A DNA stretch of 64,000 nucleotides from positions 5,616,142-5,680,141 of the forward strand of contig NC_135565.1 of NCBI RefSeq assembly GCF_964340395.1. The letters run 5' to 3'. Position 1 is the stretch's first letter. Each line of letters starts with the position of its first letter. Below are positions 12,071-24,767 of this stretch, in pieces. The stretch comes from Glandiceps talaboti (lineage: Eukaryota; Hemichordata; Enteropneusta; Spengelidae). The notes beneath the pieces are model-generated. The model saw nothing but the letters and a program-made list of their open reading frames with translations, had not been told where the DNA came from and did no database searches. The translations under genes were made by a program, and so were the position numbers.

Positions 12071-15000
12071 TATTTTTTTATATTTTATGGTGTTGACTTT
12101 TGCCATCAGTCTGAGATCGATACAATGTACAAACAAAACAAAGAGGACATTTTCATAGCGATACTTTGTATCTACTTGTAGAGGGCATGTCCGTCAAAAA
12201 AAATCAAAACGCAGGTCAAGGTACGCTAAGTAAAACTTGAACGTCTTTGTAATCAACTTATCCTTGAATCGTGATTTAGAGAACTTTGTCCAAAAATCTC
12301 ACATTTTGGATTCCACACCTTCATTTTCCGCTATCTTATTCCTGTGTGTGCCCAGTGCAGACGAGGGTCGTGTTCTTGCGTCAGGAACAGCGCGCCTAAA
12401 CGCACCCAGAGTGTTTGATTACGGAATCGAACGAGTTAGCGAAAGCGGCGAAATTATTGATCATTTTTGAATAATATAGAAGACGGTTATACAATTAAAT
12501 ACAGCGGAATACAGTAAGGAAATTATCCAGGTAAGAAAAATAAGTTTGAATTTAAATTTTTCTCGACGAAAATCAGTTGCTTTTTGACTCAGAACATAAA
12601 GCCTTTCAAATCACAGTATCGAGTATGTACGTGCAATGCACTCGTACGTACCGCAGAACATATGGATATCATTCGTGCGCCTTGGGCAACGTTAACAGTA
12701 TGGTATATATGTCCCCATATGGAATTTTAAATAGTAAATATACTGGTGAATATGCGATCTTTTAGTATTTTAGTATTTTGATTTTTTGTGTCCAATGTAG
12801 TCGATTAGACAATCCCCACCCCAAATACTTTTCCTAGTTCAGTTGAGGAATATACCCGAGATCGATTCTTATGAATGACATTTGTCATTACGAGTCATAA
12901 GCAATTTGATTAATTTTTTTAATGTAGTGAATACGGCTCGATTTCTTTATTTACCTCAATTTCCTTCGTTTATTGTCGTTTCTTTCGTGTTGTTTGTTCC
13001 GGGTGTGATCGCCGAAAAAAACACACAAAAAAAACCGCAGGGAAAAACGAGGTAAATTGATTGAGGCAAGTAATGAAATCGAGCTGTATTCACCACGTCA
13101 GATTTTAATCAGATTGGAGGCAAAGATGCCAAGTGACAACAACCCCTTAGTAAACGATCGAGCATATCCCTGGCGAATGACGGAGAATAATGTATATGTA
13201 TATGTGATGTAGACACGTGCGCGTTGCAACGTTGTCATGACTACAGAGCAATCATATAGTTTTAATTCCATACTTTGGTTGAAACAGTCCACACCATCTT
13301 TACTGTCTTGTCAATGAATGGTTCGCCCGTTCACAATCCTCGAGCGGGAAGATAATTTATATTGAAGCCCGCCCCCTTGCGGTCGGAAGATGAATTCACA
13401 AACTCCGCCGTGACAGAGTAAATCTTGTTGACAAGCTTAAGTACAAGTGGCTACCAAGGATATAGCTCTGGATATATATTGCTTCAGTGTTGTCGATACA
13501 CCCCCCCCCCCCACCTCTGTTTTGTAGTAGTGTAGTACGAATACAAACAATGTACATGTACACTGTTACTTTGTTTGTATGGTGGTTGGATAAACAGATT
13601 ACTCGTACGAAAAATTACTACCTCTCTCTAGATCTATGTCAAGAAAATATAAACTTTATGGTATTGAATCCAGTACTTTTTCCTCGGGTTTGTGTATGTG
13701 TACTCAGATGGCCCTAGGGAGATACATATATACAGTATGCACCATAGCAATATTACTTGTATACATACACGCACGTGCACTCACATACACATTGTCTGCT
13801 CAGTATTTCGCAACAAATACAAATGTAACAAGAAAGTCTTCTTTCGCGGTGAGTGAACCTCCGCGATCACAGAAACAAGTGTAATTTTACCCCTTTCATA
13901 TATAGTTGGCTAAATACGTCAATATCAACGATATTATTGACATTTCACTGTATTCTGATAGAGAAATATTCTGAGACATAACTCGGGAAACAAATGAATG
14001 TGCGACCGACCTCAGAGTTCAACACAGCAAGATTGTTAAGGTTCGAACTTCGAACGAACATCAAGCGTTCCTCATGGCGTCTACCCCCCCCCCCCCCACC
14101 CACCCACCCACCCACCCCTCCCCTATGCGTCGGAGCAGCATGTGTTTTTCATGGCTGAATTCGTTGAGGTTTGAGGGACAGGGCTCGAAATTAATGCCGT
14201 CGCGCGGTAATAGCTCAGAATATTTCTATCATTTTCAAAATTATGCTTAAAATTGGTAAAAGGCATATTGCATTCCTCACAAAAACAATTTTTTGACCAG
14301 TTTTTGCGCATGTGCAATAAATGAAATTATCACAGCCCCACGTAGCATAGGCGCACGATGAAGCTTCAATTGTGTCATAAACACAGGTTTTAGGCATCAT
14401 GACCCATGACATGCATGACCTTGGAAGACGCTCTTTGTTCATTGCGCATGTGCAATAAATGAAATTATCACAGTTTCACGTAGCAAAGGCTCACAATGTT
14501 TGTTACAACTTACAAGCTTCAATTGTGTCATAGATTTTACAAAAATTGTACAAAATGACTCAAAAGGAGAAGTGATAGTTGATCATTTAAATAGTTTCAG
14601 CATTGGAATGTTTGAATGTAAATTTGTCGGTGTCGACGCTATGCAACAACGTCTTCAGTGCTATTGCCTATTGCTAACATTTATATAGTAACACTACACT
14701 TACAAGTTACAGACGACGCGTAATGTATACTGTACTGCAAGGTCAACCAAGACTTGCATGGCATGTTACCGATGTTTACATTATTACTTTTATACAGTAG
14801 TAAATCCCAAAGAAGTAGTAATACTGAGTTCTACAAATGTTTACATGTTTTCTGGTGTCAAGTTCACACTGAAGAAAAATCTTTCATAGAAGTAATGATT
14901 TATAAAAATGAAAATTCCTCTAGCACACTGATGACAATCACGCAAGTGTTTCAAAAAGTTACATACTAAATTTCAAATTGGATCCGGATAACTTGAAAAA

Positions 15001-15371
15001 ATTGCTAGCGGTGTCAATGCCACTTTGATTAATAGGACGAATGTATTAGTACTCCTGATAAAATCATACAATAGTTCATTGCTACAGATATACACCCATC
15101 AGGATGATAAGTATTCATCTTCTTACAAAGTTGTTCTACGGACTTGTCAATCTTGCTACAATGAAGGAAAGAGACCTGTAACAAGGAATTCAATAAAGAG
15201 AAGAGAAAACAAGTTGTAGAGAGACTGGCAGGACAGAAAGGACAGAGAATAGAACTGAAAAAATACAGATTTTTTTCCTTGCCCCCCCCCCCTTTTTTTT
15301 TTATTTCGCCCGCCCGCCCCGCCTGACTATTCCACTGGAGATGAGAAACGAAAAAGGTCACCCTAAGTAAT
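12071..15371. other. Intergenic with short duplicated blocks
   Basis: No gene seen. A ~120-bp block at 13888-14010 recurs at 15693-15812. A ~65-bp block with CGCATGTGCAATAAATGAAA recurs at about 14307 and 14445. Homopolymer C runs occur near 13500 and 14085, followed by (CCCA)n. Confidence 0.55.
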
Positions 15372-15655
15372 ATATAGTCAACTCGTTCGGGAGGGTTATG
15401 TGTCAATAAACGAGGGGGAGTAGCCCGAGTTTTTGGCACATAACCCTGCCGAACGAGTTGTCTATCTTACTTATACTACGGCGTGATTGGCTCAAACGGA
15501 TCTTTTTTCAAAATTTTGTGTAATTTGTTGCATACAAATTGAGTGCTGAGCGTAATATAGGTCACACACCCTAAGAAAGAGTGGGTCATGGCTCCATTTT
15601 AACCAACCGAAATCAAGGCCTCTGATTGGCCTAGGCGTAGTATAATGGATGTTTG
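15372..15655 (-). mobile_element. Family-A hairpin repeat, copy 2 (inverted)
   Basis: Reverse-complement copy of the element at 11775: starts with TCAACTCGTTCGGGAGGG, has the partner arm CCGAACGAGTTG near 15445-15465, and ends with GGCCTCTGATTGGCC. The short arms around the GAGTAGCCCGAG loop could form a strong hairpin. Confidence 0.7.
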
Positions 15656-18600
15656 TGTGTTATAGTTTAATAACGATCATAGAAACATTTATTTTATCCC
15701 TTTCATAAAGAATTGGCTAAACACGTCAATATTATCGATATTATGGATATTTTATTGTATTCTGATAGAAATATTCTGATACATATCTTGGGTAAACAAG
15801 TGCCTGTGCGCCAGCTCCTTTACTGATAAAGGATATGATAGGAATGTGAAACATAGGAAAAATTGTATATTATATCGAAAGTGGTTATCCTTGAAATATC
15901 AGAGCTTTCGTTTCTAGATGAGCGTTAGGCCTATTATATGATGAACACAAGGAATATGTTGTACACACAAGCTAGCAACGTGGCTGGTGCCATGCCGATA
16001 GCTGCCACATTCCATTCCGCCTCCAACGATCACGTGATATGAAACCGACAGTGGAGCAGTCGGTGATAGGTCAGTGAATCCATCAACATAAAGAGGAAAG
16101 ACATGTCTTCATATGTTGATACACTGCAGTGCACAACGCGCGATACTACATTTAGGTTCTACACCAACAAGTATCTATGAAGCCCGGGTCCGGGCGATGA
16201 AGTAGACGACATATTTCCTTCTTCATTGGTAGGTTCAGTATTTCAATATATTTTTTGTCATACGTTTGACTGTGCTACGTTTCGAGCTATGTAATGTGTA
16301 ACAGTGGAAGACAATGGCGAGGTCTCACTCACATAAGGTCAGATCAATAACGAAGGGTTACCAAATGTGTCATATTATTAACTTGTACGAGACACGTACA
16401 AATCGTGACTCCTAATTCAAACTCTCGTCACTCTGATTTGATAGTAATGTTCGTAAGATTTCCGTCGAACTAGACGATTATCTGTGTTATAAGCCAACTG
16501 ATTTCACTTGTACCTCACGGTTCCCTAGCTGTTAGACTCTTGTTTAGTCAGGACGACAAAGTCAAGTTACCTTACACGGTTTGAAGTGCAATTTTTTACA
16601 TCATATTTGGTTAGAGTAATATCTGGATCTTCAGAAAACTGATGTTGCCCCACTGGACTCTCTTGCGCAAACCCACAGGAGGCAGTTTCCATGGTAACGG
16701 TGACATAATTTTGAAGGACGCTAAACGTTAAAAAACGTCATATCTCAGGCTCCAGAAGTGCTATAATCATAATCTCCGTCTCCCCAAACATATATATACA
16801 TACTTATTATGATTCATGCAAGAATATGAAAATGTTTAGTACTGGCATATCACCGCTGAGGAAGGTACATCTCAAATCCTATCAGATATCGTTGTAAACT
16901 TGAAATTAATCACCCGGTATGGGTAAATAAAGAGTCAAACATATCTGAGAAACGACTTATTACTGCAAGGGAAGAAATCTACTAAACACAACAGACAAGA
17001 TTTCAGCCTTGGCGCCCTGACTACAAAGGCATAGCTCGCTTAAATTTGCACCGGAAAGGTGCAATCGAGGGCACAGGGTACTCTCTTCATTCGGCCTTTG
17101 TTCTGCAAAAGTCAAACTCAGGGCCACAGACTCAATGACGTATTGCCTGTCAAGCATATGGCCACACAGTATTACATTGTTGTTGTTTTTTAGCACAACT
17201 GAACTGATAAGGTTCATGGCAATTACGTTCTGATTTATAATATATAGTTAATCTTATAGTGTAGAGTAAAACTGATACATTTGTAGCAGCAGGATTCGTG
17301 TGATCATCATCTCATCTCAGCAACAATGCGTGCCCCTGTGATCCGACATCATTCTAGCCGCCCAAGGCTAAAAAATGGCCGTATAGTGTATATAAACAAA
17401 ACAAACCAGTGATGCTATAAATTCCACCTTGGCAGAACAAATGCCAGCTTTTGTATAGGCTATGCATGACTATAACAATTTTTATAACGCCTTCTTTATG
17501 AATTCATGGCGAATTACTATCATTTTATTGCAATAGTCGTTGCTCAGTAACGTATATGTTGGCACAGGAACGCGTATTATTGCATAGATTGTTGTTTTAC
17601 GAATCCTGCTACAACAAATGCATCAATATACGCTCTACACTAATAAGACAATTGGTGTTCTTTCCATAGAAGTAGGGGAGATATAGTCAAGTCAAAACGT
17701 TATATTTAACCTGTCGACAAGGAATCAATCTAAGAAACACTACCCGTCTAGATGCGTTGGTATGTTCATTGTGCGAGGTAAGCTGTAAAACACAGTTACA
17801 AATCCATACTACAGCGGAACATAAACACCTATAAATGACACAAAGTTTAGATTTATGTTATTCAAATATAATTAAGAACTGATCCTCATCACAAAAGTCC
17901 CTATCGACTTTCATATTCAGTGATTGTCGTAGTCATTCAAACTCCGATCCGGTTCAATACAATCGCTTTGGTTTCGCCATATACATACTCTTATTGAAAT
18001 GAAAACAATGAAATGATTTGTAGGTCCACTTTCACTTCTCATATGTATACGTTACATGTGTGCGGGGATGGAGAGGGTGGGATGCTGCATTGTGTTAGCC
18101 TGTCTACGTCGGTGGATCTGTGGGTATGATAGCGCTGATAATACTGTAGAATATTATCAGGGGCAGAACGTAAACACAGATTCTGGGACGTAGACAGACT
18201 GTACATATATTTGAATCATGGTTCAGTTAGAGGCAGACAACATGCATTCAGCATCCCTGCTAAGCTCACCAGCTGGAGGCCACCAGGCATTAGATCGGGT
18301 TTCACTCGATACTTCTCGGTTTCGGATATCTCAACGTCTGCTTTCTCGTAATAATTGTTTGTACACCACCACCACCACCACCACCACCACCACCACTACC
18401 ACTAACAACAACAACATGTACAACCAACAAGGGCAACATAGACCACGAAAGCAACAGCAACAGCTACATAACTTATGTCTTATCTACTGTCTATTCATTT
18501 CTACCAAGCTATGCCACGAGTTGTGTAGGTCATTTCGTTGATTCATTAGTGACAGGATGCATAACATTGAACTCGAGACAAGGTGATAGTGACCTGTGAA

Positions 18601-20150
18601 TAATATATGTTTTCAATTTGTTATCTTACAATTCAAAAACTATCAATGGTTTTTTTTTTCATTGTCACTTAACATTGTTAATTTTGATCACATACTAACG
18701 ATCACTGCCACTTACAAACAACACGACGTATAAATGACGAACCGTGTGTAACTGACCTCAGTTAACGCTGGAGTGGATACTCTATGAGCATCGACTGAAC
18801 TGTGACCTAGATATTTCCCGCCATAATTTTAGTCAAAATTATTCACTTTTGGAAAAATAATCTCGTTTTAATTTCATTTTGGTTTGGAGTAATTGAAAAT
18901 AATACGTATTGGTAACTTAGTATCAAATACTATCAAGGAAATGACGTAAAAATGTTGAAAATAGAATGATATTTATAAAATAAAAATAATAATATAAAGA
19001 TGGGGTATTACGTAGTACACGGACCATCATGTTTACATAAAGGTATAGTGATCAAACGCCTTGCACTCAACTTATGGAAACCATGTCAGCTGAAACAGAG
19101 TGCTGTCTAGCTGTCTAAACAACAATCGTACGTGTGCACTGCAAAATGTTGTTGTCTGGCTTGGCAAAAATCTTAAATTTACTGCATTTCATTGGCTGGT
19201 TTGGTAACAGTCTGACTATCATTTCATTGGCTGGTTTGGTAACAGTCTGACTTTCATTGTACACTTAATCTCAAAATTGTTACATTAAGTCTGGAGGGAT
19301 TTGGTATTGTTACATTTTTTACATGACACATACGATTCGGATAACATGTATCTCAACAAATTGTTACACTGTACATGGTGATATGGTGTCGACCTCTTAG
19401 TAAAGGAGTATTTCACAGTTGGTGAAATGTAGTAATATTATCAGTTCATTGTTTTGACTGAGATAGTAGAATGTGACAATGTTGAAGACTGTTGTGTCAT
19501 GCGACCTTCTGTTCTGTTTAGATGATAGCTTTCATTGTAGTATGTATATTAGACTGTAATGACGTCATCGGTCCGGACTTATCAGCCTGCGTTGGGGAAA
19601 TGGAGATTAGACGCGCCCACAATGGCTGATGTGTCCAGTCATATACGTATATGTATAGCGATAGTAGTACATGTAAATAGCATACGAAACATAAAGGTAG
19701 CACAGTGAATAACATGAAGTGGAATTCGTAAAAAGCGAACTCTTTCATGTACATGGTTATTTTCTCCGCCAATAATAGGTAATACGTATGGCAGCTGTTA
19801 TTTGAAATTACTCGCCAATCCTTTGTACCTACAGGACACGCAGACCCCTATCTGCTGAAATTGAAATCATTTGTTGTTCAGTCTGTCTGAATGTTATTGA
19901 ATTGGATGGGCAACAGATGGCACCGTGTTAGCAAGCAATGAGTATATATGTATATACATGTATATATATTATTTTTTTGGTTTATTACTCGTAAAACAGG
20001 AAAATGTCAAGCTTAAAGATGAGGCCCGAAAAAGGTTATTACAAAACGCTGTTATCCCTGAAACATCCACACTTCAGCTAGCTAGCTAACTAGTCAGTGA
20101 TGTGTGTGAGTGTAGTTCATTCGGGTCAATAACCTATGATTAATTTATGT
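15656..20150. other. Intergenic, no gene seen
   Basis: Contains an (ACC)n run at 18366-18397 and a 36-bp direct duplication at about 19190-19255 (TTTCATTGGCTGGTTTGG twice). I found no convincing exon on either strand. Confidence 0.5.
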
Positions 20151-20154
20151 AAAT

Positions 20155-20248
20155 CGTCTCTACAAGCCTGTTACGTGAGTAAATCACTCGTCAGGAGATG
20201 TTGATGTCCTGACGAGTGATTTACTCACGAAACAGGCTTGTAGAGACG
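20155..20248. repeat. Long near-perfect stem-loop
   Basis: Left arm CGTCTCTACAAGCCTGTT...CTCGTCAGGA and right arm TCCTGACGAG...AACAGGCTTGTAGAGACG pair over about 42 bases with a ~10-base loop (GATGTTGATG); the only break is TACG against CGAA near the middle. It lies about 170 bp from the first hammerhead-like motif and may be part of the same retroelement remnant. Confidence 0.85.
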
Positions 20249-20346
20249 AAAAACCCGACTTGATTTTCTTCTACCCTCAACATATACTCCGCTCTGCGTG
20301 CAGACGTATCGAGCACTGTACTACGGACAAATCTTACCACTGACTT

Positions 20347-20349
<3 letters not shown>

Positions 20350-20390
<41 letters not shown>
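20350..20390. repeat. (TA)n microsatellite
   Basis: About 20 TA units directly flanking the hammerhead-like motif at 20420. Confidence 0.95.
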
Positions 20391-20391
<1 letters not shown>

Positions 20392-20419
20392 TTAATTCAA
20401 AAGAATAAGGTTGCAATAA

Positions 20420-20462
20420 GTCGTTACTCAGAGTTTCACGCTCGAAGCGATCTTCAGACAAC
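20420..20462 (-). ncRNA. Hammerhead-ribozyme-like motif 1
   Basis: Read on the minus strand: GTTGT (stem I) CTGAAGA, then T-CGCT-TCG-AGCG-T (four-pair stem II), GAA, ACTC-T-GAGT (short stem III), A at the expected cleavage position, and ACGAC pairing back to GTTGT. The core fits CUGANGA...GAA...UH. A very short stem III is what is reported for hammerheads in Penelope-like retroelements. Cleavage activity is inferred, not shown. Confidence 0.7.
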
Positions 20463-20662
20463 TAAATTGGTTTTGTCAAGGTCACTTAATGTTTGTATGT
20501 ATATATTGCTTAACAAGGTGGTCGGACTAAACTATTCCTTACGGGGGGTTTACTTCTATAGTTGGCGAGCGAGTATATGTAAAATCTATATGCTGGAGTT
20601 AACAGTGCTCAATACATATGTATTTAGAGCGAAATAACACGGTATCAAGTAAGATACATAGG

Positions 20663-20706
20663 AGCCGTTACACAGTGTTTCACTCTGTTGCAATCATCAG
20701 ACGGCT
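20663..20706 (-). ncRNA. Hammerhead-ribozyme-like motif 2
   Basis: On the minus strand: AGCCGT, CTGATGA (canonical core), TTGCAACAGAGT (weak stem II), GAA, ACAC-T-GTGT (stem III), A, ACGGCT. Stem I is a perfect six-pair helix (AGCCGT/ACGGCT). It has the same orientation as motif 1, 200 bp away, as expected for the paired hammerheads of Penelope-like elements. Weak stem II may limit activity. Confidence 0.65.
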
Positions 20707-21225
20707 AACGGTACAGTTCTATGGAGTTCCAAATCAAAATGCGAAAATTCCATATATAAACACACACACAGTTTTGGGCATTTTATTTACTCATGTATAG
20801 TTTGTTTGCGTGCGTGTGTTTATTTTTATCTATCTAGGTATCAGTCTCTGGTTTATCTGATATATTTATGTGTCCGTTTGTCGTCTTTCTGTCTCTATAT
20901 TTATCTACCCATGTGTTTATTTTTGTTTGTTTGTTTGTTTGTTTGTTTGTTTGTTTGTTTGCTTGTTTTGTTTGTTCTCAGCATAGTTCCTTGTCTCAGT
21001 GTCGTTAGGAGACAATGGAGTGTGAACTACTCATGACGTCTCAAAACATAAACATATATGAACTAACACGACATGTCAATGGACTGTGCTCATTTACTAT
21101 TGTAATTTGTTTCATTTATCTACGTGTATACCGAGATGTACTTTTCTTGTATTGTTTACTTTAGACACCGTGCAATGCAATTTCATTTCTCCGGATGACT
21201 TCAGATATACTTTTTTGGAGGCACA
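20707..21225. other. Intergenic with short (TTTG)n run
   Basis: A TTTG repeat at about 20928-20962; nothing coding supported. Confidence 0.5.
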
Positions 21226-21288
21226 TGTCTGTCTGTCTGTCTGTCTGTCAAGCAGGCAGGCAGTAGACGAACAGACAAGCAGACAGGC

Positions 21289-21321
<33 letters not shown>

Positions 21322-21378
21322 GGCAGGCAGACCGGCAGGCAGACAGGCAGGGAGACAGACAGACATACAGACAGACAT

Positions 21379-21413
<35 letters not shown>
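21226..21413. repeat. (CAGA/GTCT)n imperfect microsatellite
   Basis: A GTCT run switches to CAGA/CAGG units about 25 bp in, giving a foldback-capable tetranucleotide tract. It produces long spurious reading frames on both strands. Confidence 0.95.
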
Positions 21414-21415
<2 letters not shown>

Positions 21416-21521
21416 ATATGTTAGTGTCATTGGAGGTAGTATTCATAAAATGCACATCTTTTATATATATTCCGTTTATCTTACAGAGATCATCGGTACG
21501 TCAATACATACCTGCAGTGTG

Positions 21522-22856
21522 ATGAAGCAATATAACTCTATTGTATCAAATGGCAAGTATAAACTTACAAATGGAATTCACACTTCACGTTCAAAGAATC
21601 GATATATCTACAGTTTATGCATAGACTGTACTACGAGACTATGGCGAGCATTGACTTTCCGATCATGGCAGTATATCATTATCACACTCGTCATTTTTGT
21701 CGTGACATTCTTTATTGTACTACCACTGTGTTGTAGGAGTCTACCTTACTCCTTTTATTTCAAGGCAGATTGGGACAGAGACTTTGAAGCAGCTATCCAA
21801 TGGAATGAGGAAAGGATAGTCGAAGCTGAGACCTATTTTCAAACTCTCAATCCTGAAAGAACACTACGTAATAACGCTGACGTCGAAGAAAATATACACA
21901 TCGTTTTTGGCGTCATCACACTGGATAGGACAAAACATCACAAAGTTGACTCCAGTCAAAAATACCTAACTCAAGTATTGGCTGATATCGACAGGAGCAT
22001 ACAGCTACACAAGCCAGAACATATCAACAAACTATTTATATGTAATGTGAATCCCGACCCAAGTAAGCATTCAGAGGCTTTGGAATTATCAAAGTATTTC
22101 CCAATGATAGACGACAGCGCCACCAACGTCAAAGATGACCGTACAAAGTTAACGAAAGAAAAAGACGATTATGCGTTTTGTTTGAATCATGCAATGACGT
22201 ATAAATCAAAGTATGTTATGATTGTCCAGGATGATGCCATACCAAACGAGGGATATTACGAAATATTACATGATTTATTGGAAAATAAACTCGAGAAGCG
22301 TGTAGTTCGGGACGACATTGTTATGGCTGATGGAAAATGGGCATACATCAAATTAAACTTTCCTCTTTATCTTGCCAGTTTTGATGCAGACTGGAGTTTT
22401 TTCCTTGAAGGTGTATCTATGTCACTTATAGCAGCAACCATAGTGACATTTGTTTACTGTCTTTTTCATTGCCAAAACCAAAAGTACTATATTTTTTCCG
22501 CATACTATGTTTTTATAACAAGTTTTGTTTATTTTTTGATATTGTTGTTGTTGATTAGTCGTCAGTATTTCCTCTTACTGCGCGGAATGTCGAAATGGTT
22601 TTACGAAATCCGTCCGGGGTCGAATTGTTGCACAGCTGCAGTGTTGTATCCTTCCGCTGTTATCCCTGACATAATTAAGTACCTGATTGAAACGAACTTT
22701 GACCCCAAGTATCCAGTCGACTTTGCTTTAAATGACTTTGCCAGAATCTCATCGTTACAGCAGTATGTGACTGTTCCAAATTTATTCACTCATATTGGAA
22801 TGGTTTCCTCACTTCATTTAGATTCTCTTCGCCCTGTGGCATTTTACACGCCATGA
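21522..22856 (+). CDS. PGAP4: Post-GPI-attachment GalNAc-transferase 4-like (PGAP4/TMEM246)
   Basis: 444 residues in a single coding exon. The family is known as a Golgi enzyme that adds GalNAc to the first mannose of GPI anchors. Seen: a basic cytosolic N-terminus, TM1 at about 51-70, and a GT-A-like luminal domain with a metal-site-type QDDA at 236-239. Two further hydrophobic segments (about 295-315 and 323-346) interrupt the transferase domain, a layout peculiar to this family. The C-terminal half contains SKWFYEIRPGSNCCTAAVLYP and DFALNDF. A likely 5' UTR acceptor (TTTATCTTACAG) ends at 21486, so I start at the ATG at 21522, not the upstream in-frame codons. Length is slightly above the human protein (about 400). 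EDD is replaced by QDD. No close neighbour suggests a shared pathway. Confidence 0.85.
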   Translation: MKQYNSIVSNGKYKLTNGIHTSRSKNRYIYSLCIDCTTRLWRALTFRSWQYIIITLVIFVVTFFIVLPLCCRSLPYSFYFKADWDRDFEAAIQWNEERIVEAETYFQTLNPERTLRNNADVEENIHIVFGVITLDRTKHHKVDSSQKYLTQVLADIDRSIQLHKPEHINKLFICNVNPDPSKHSEALELSKYFPMIDDSATNVKDDRTKLTKEKDDYAFCLNHAMTYKSKYVMIVQDDAIPNEGYYEILHDLLENKLEKRVVRDDIVMADGKWAYIKLNFPLYLASFDADWSFFLEGVSMSLIAATIVTFVYCLFHCQNQKYYIFSAYYVFITSFVYFLILLLLISRQYFLLLRGMSKWFYEIRPGSNCCTAAVLYPSAVIPDIIKYLIETNFDPKYPVDFALNDFARISSLQQYVTVPNLFTHIGMVSSLHLDSLRPVAFYTP

Positions 22857-22984
22857 AAAAAAGTAATTACTATATTTTGAAACGAAGATTTAAAAAGTCA
22901 AGTGTATTTTTGTGTCGTCTATAAATATCTATCCTTGTAGCTGTCTGACTGTTCGCCTTTAGTCTTGTCTGTCTGCCTACTTGT

Positions 22985-23147
22985 TTGACAGTCAGTCAGT
23001 CAGTCAGTCAGTCAGTCAGTCGGTCAATCAATCAGTCAGTCAGTCAGTCAGTCAAAGAATCAGTCATTCAGTCAGTCAGTCAGTCAGTCAATCAATCAGT
23101 CAGTCAGTCAGTCAGTCAGTCAAAGAATCAGTCAGTCAGTCAGTCAG

Positions 23148-23196
<49 letters not shown>

Positions 23197-23200
23197 CAAA
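22985..23200. repeat. (CAGT/CAAT)n tetranucleotide tract
   Basis: Mixed CAGT and CAAT units over about 215 bp in the 3' flank of the PGAP4-like gene. The Ser/Gln-rich frames are artefacts. Confidence 0.95.
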
Positions 23201-23209
23201 CACAACATC

Positions 23210-24765
23210 CATCTGTGTTCTGTCTCTGGAGTTTAAAAAAAAAATTCGAATTTTAAAAAAGATTCTGTTACAGATTAATGATGGCATATTTTTGTTTGTT
23301 ATGTAATGTACTTTCGATGAAAACTGGAATAATTCTCTATCTCACATATTTACGATTTCCATTCAAAACGATCAATCACTGATTGGTGATTGATGAGCCA
23401 CCGATAGCACTAATTCAAGGACGAGTCCTATTACAGCAGTATTTTGTCTTACAACTTTCATATCTTGTTTTGACAACAGAACTAAAAGACAGTCAATAGA
23501 AATATAAACATATATAAAAAATATCCCGTAGAGATAGTTACATTTTTGGAATCCTTTTTTGAAGAAACTAAGTGGCCTTCATCAAATCACTCAGATGTCA
23601 TCAAAGTAACCATGTTAAGGCATATGGTCAAGTGACCCCTTAGTAGAGTTATCAGACAGCGAACAGTTCTCAGACAACCACAGTCACGGTCGAGGGGGTG
23701 TTCTGTGTTCCCGAGATGGCTCCGAGTCGAGTGAGATGGTTAACACCATTAATTCTGCTAATGACGTCATCAGAGTGGTTTGAACGAAAGCTAGACGGAG
23801 TCGCTTCATAGTAGATTCCAAAAAATGAAACTTTATCGCCACTACTTGAGTCTGATAGAGTCCAATATAAATTTCTATTTTACTATTATAAAACTCTCTA
23901 TATATCTATACCTACGATATCCTATATACAAGTAGTTCATCCGCTCTTAATTATGGAATGACACATTCATCTTACCATTCCAATATTTTAAGGAGTTTTA
24001 AACAACATTACAAAATCGAGAATAAAAACATCTATATTCCATAACTTTTATAGTCCAATATTCTATTAAATCCTAAGCGATTATTGTCAGGAGAGTTCAC
24101 TCCTATACCGTATACAGTCAAATCCCTTGCAACAACAACTCATTTTTTTTCAACCAGACCTGGCACAAATGCCGAGCAAACTGACTTGCGCGGCCATGTT
24201 TGTCGCAAGACATTTATCATTTTCGTCTACATGACGAATGTAAATAGAGAAGACATTCAAAAGTTCTCACCCTCACTTTAAAAAGATACATTGTAATTCA
24301 CTGATCAAGACACTTTGGAAATGCCTACACCAGTATTACGAGGAAAAAAAGATTTGAAGTCAGATCTGACTTAGTCTGTAAGGTACGCCGTGACGGGGCG
24401 CCCTCAAACATCTGGCAACCCCTTAACACAGGAGGCCGTTGAGGGCGAAACTTCACGACGCCTCCAGTCTAGTTCTGACTAAGACGTCCTGTGTTGTAGT
24501 GGGTTAGTTAATATTACATTTAATGTTGTCAGTAGATGTTGCTATGTTATAACCTTAGACAGATACTTACGTGTAGGTCCTTGATATTTAGTCTTTGTAC
24601 CTATCCATGTCTTTGAACGACGAAGACATTTTGGTTGTAAATTTGGATTTGAAAATATATGTAGAACTTTCACCTCGTATTACCTTTAAAAGTGTAAATA
24701 AAGTTATAATTATTGTTGTATGTAACGTCCAGTATGGTGTATGTGTTTTACAGCGTGTTGCAGGT
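23210..24765. other. Intergenic with short foldback near 24365-24480
   Basis: No gene seen. GATCTGACTTAGTCTG near 24362 faces CTAGTTCTGACTAAGAC near 24470, with inner CGCCCTCAA/TTGAGGGCG arms. This may be a small structured element related to the one at 25986. Confidence 0.45.
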
Positions 24766-24767
24766 AA

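Noticed and set aside
16960-17217. Minus-strand 85-codon frame with a protein-like composition
   Set aside because: No homology I recognise and no neighbouring exons; could be chance.
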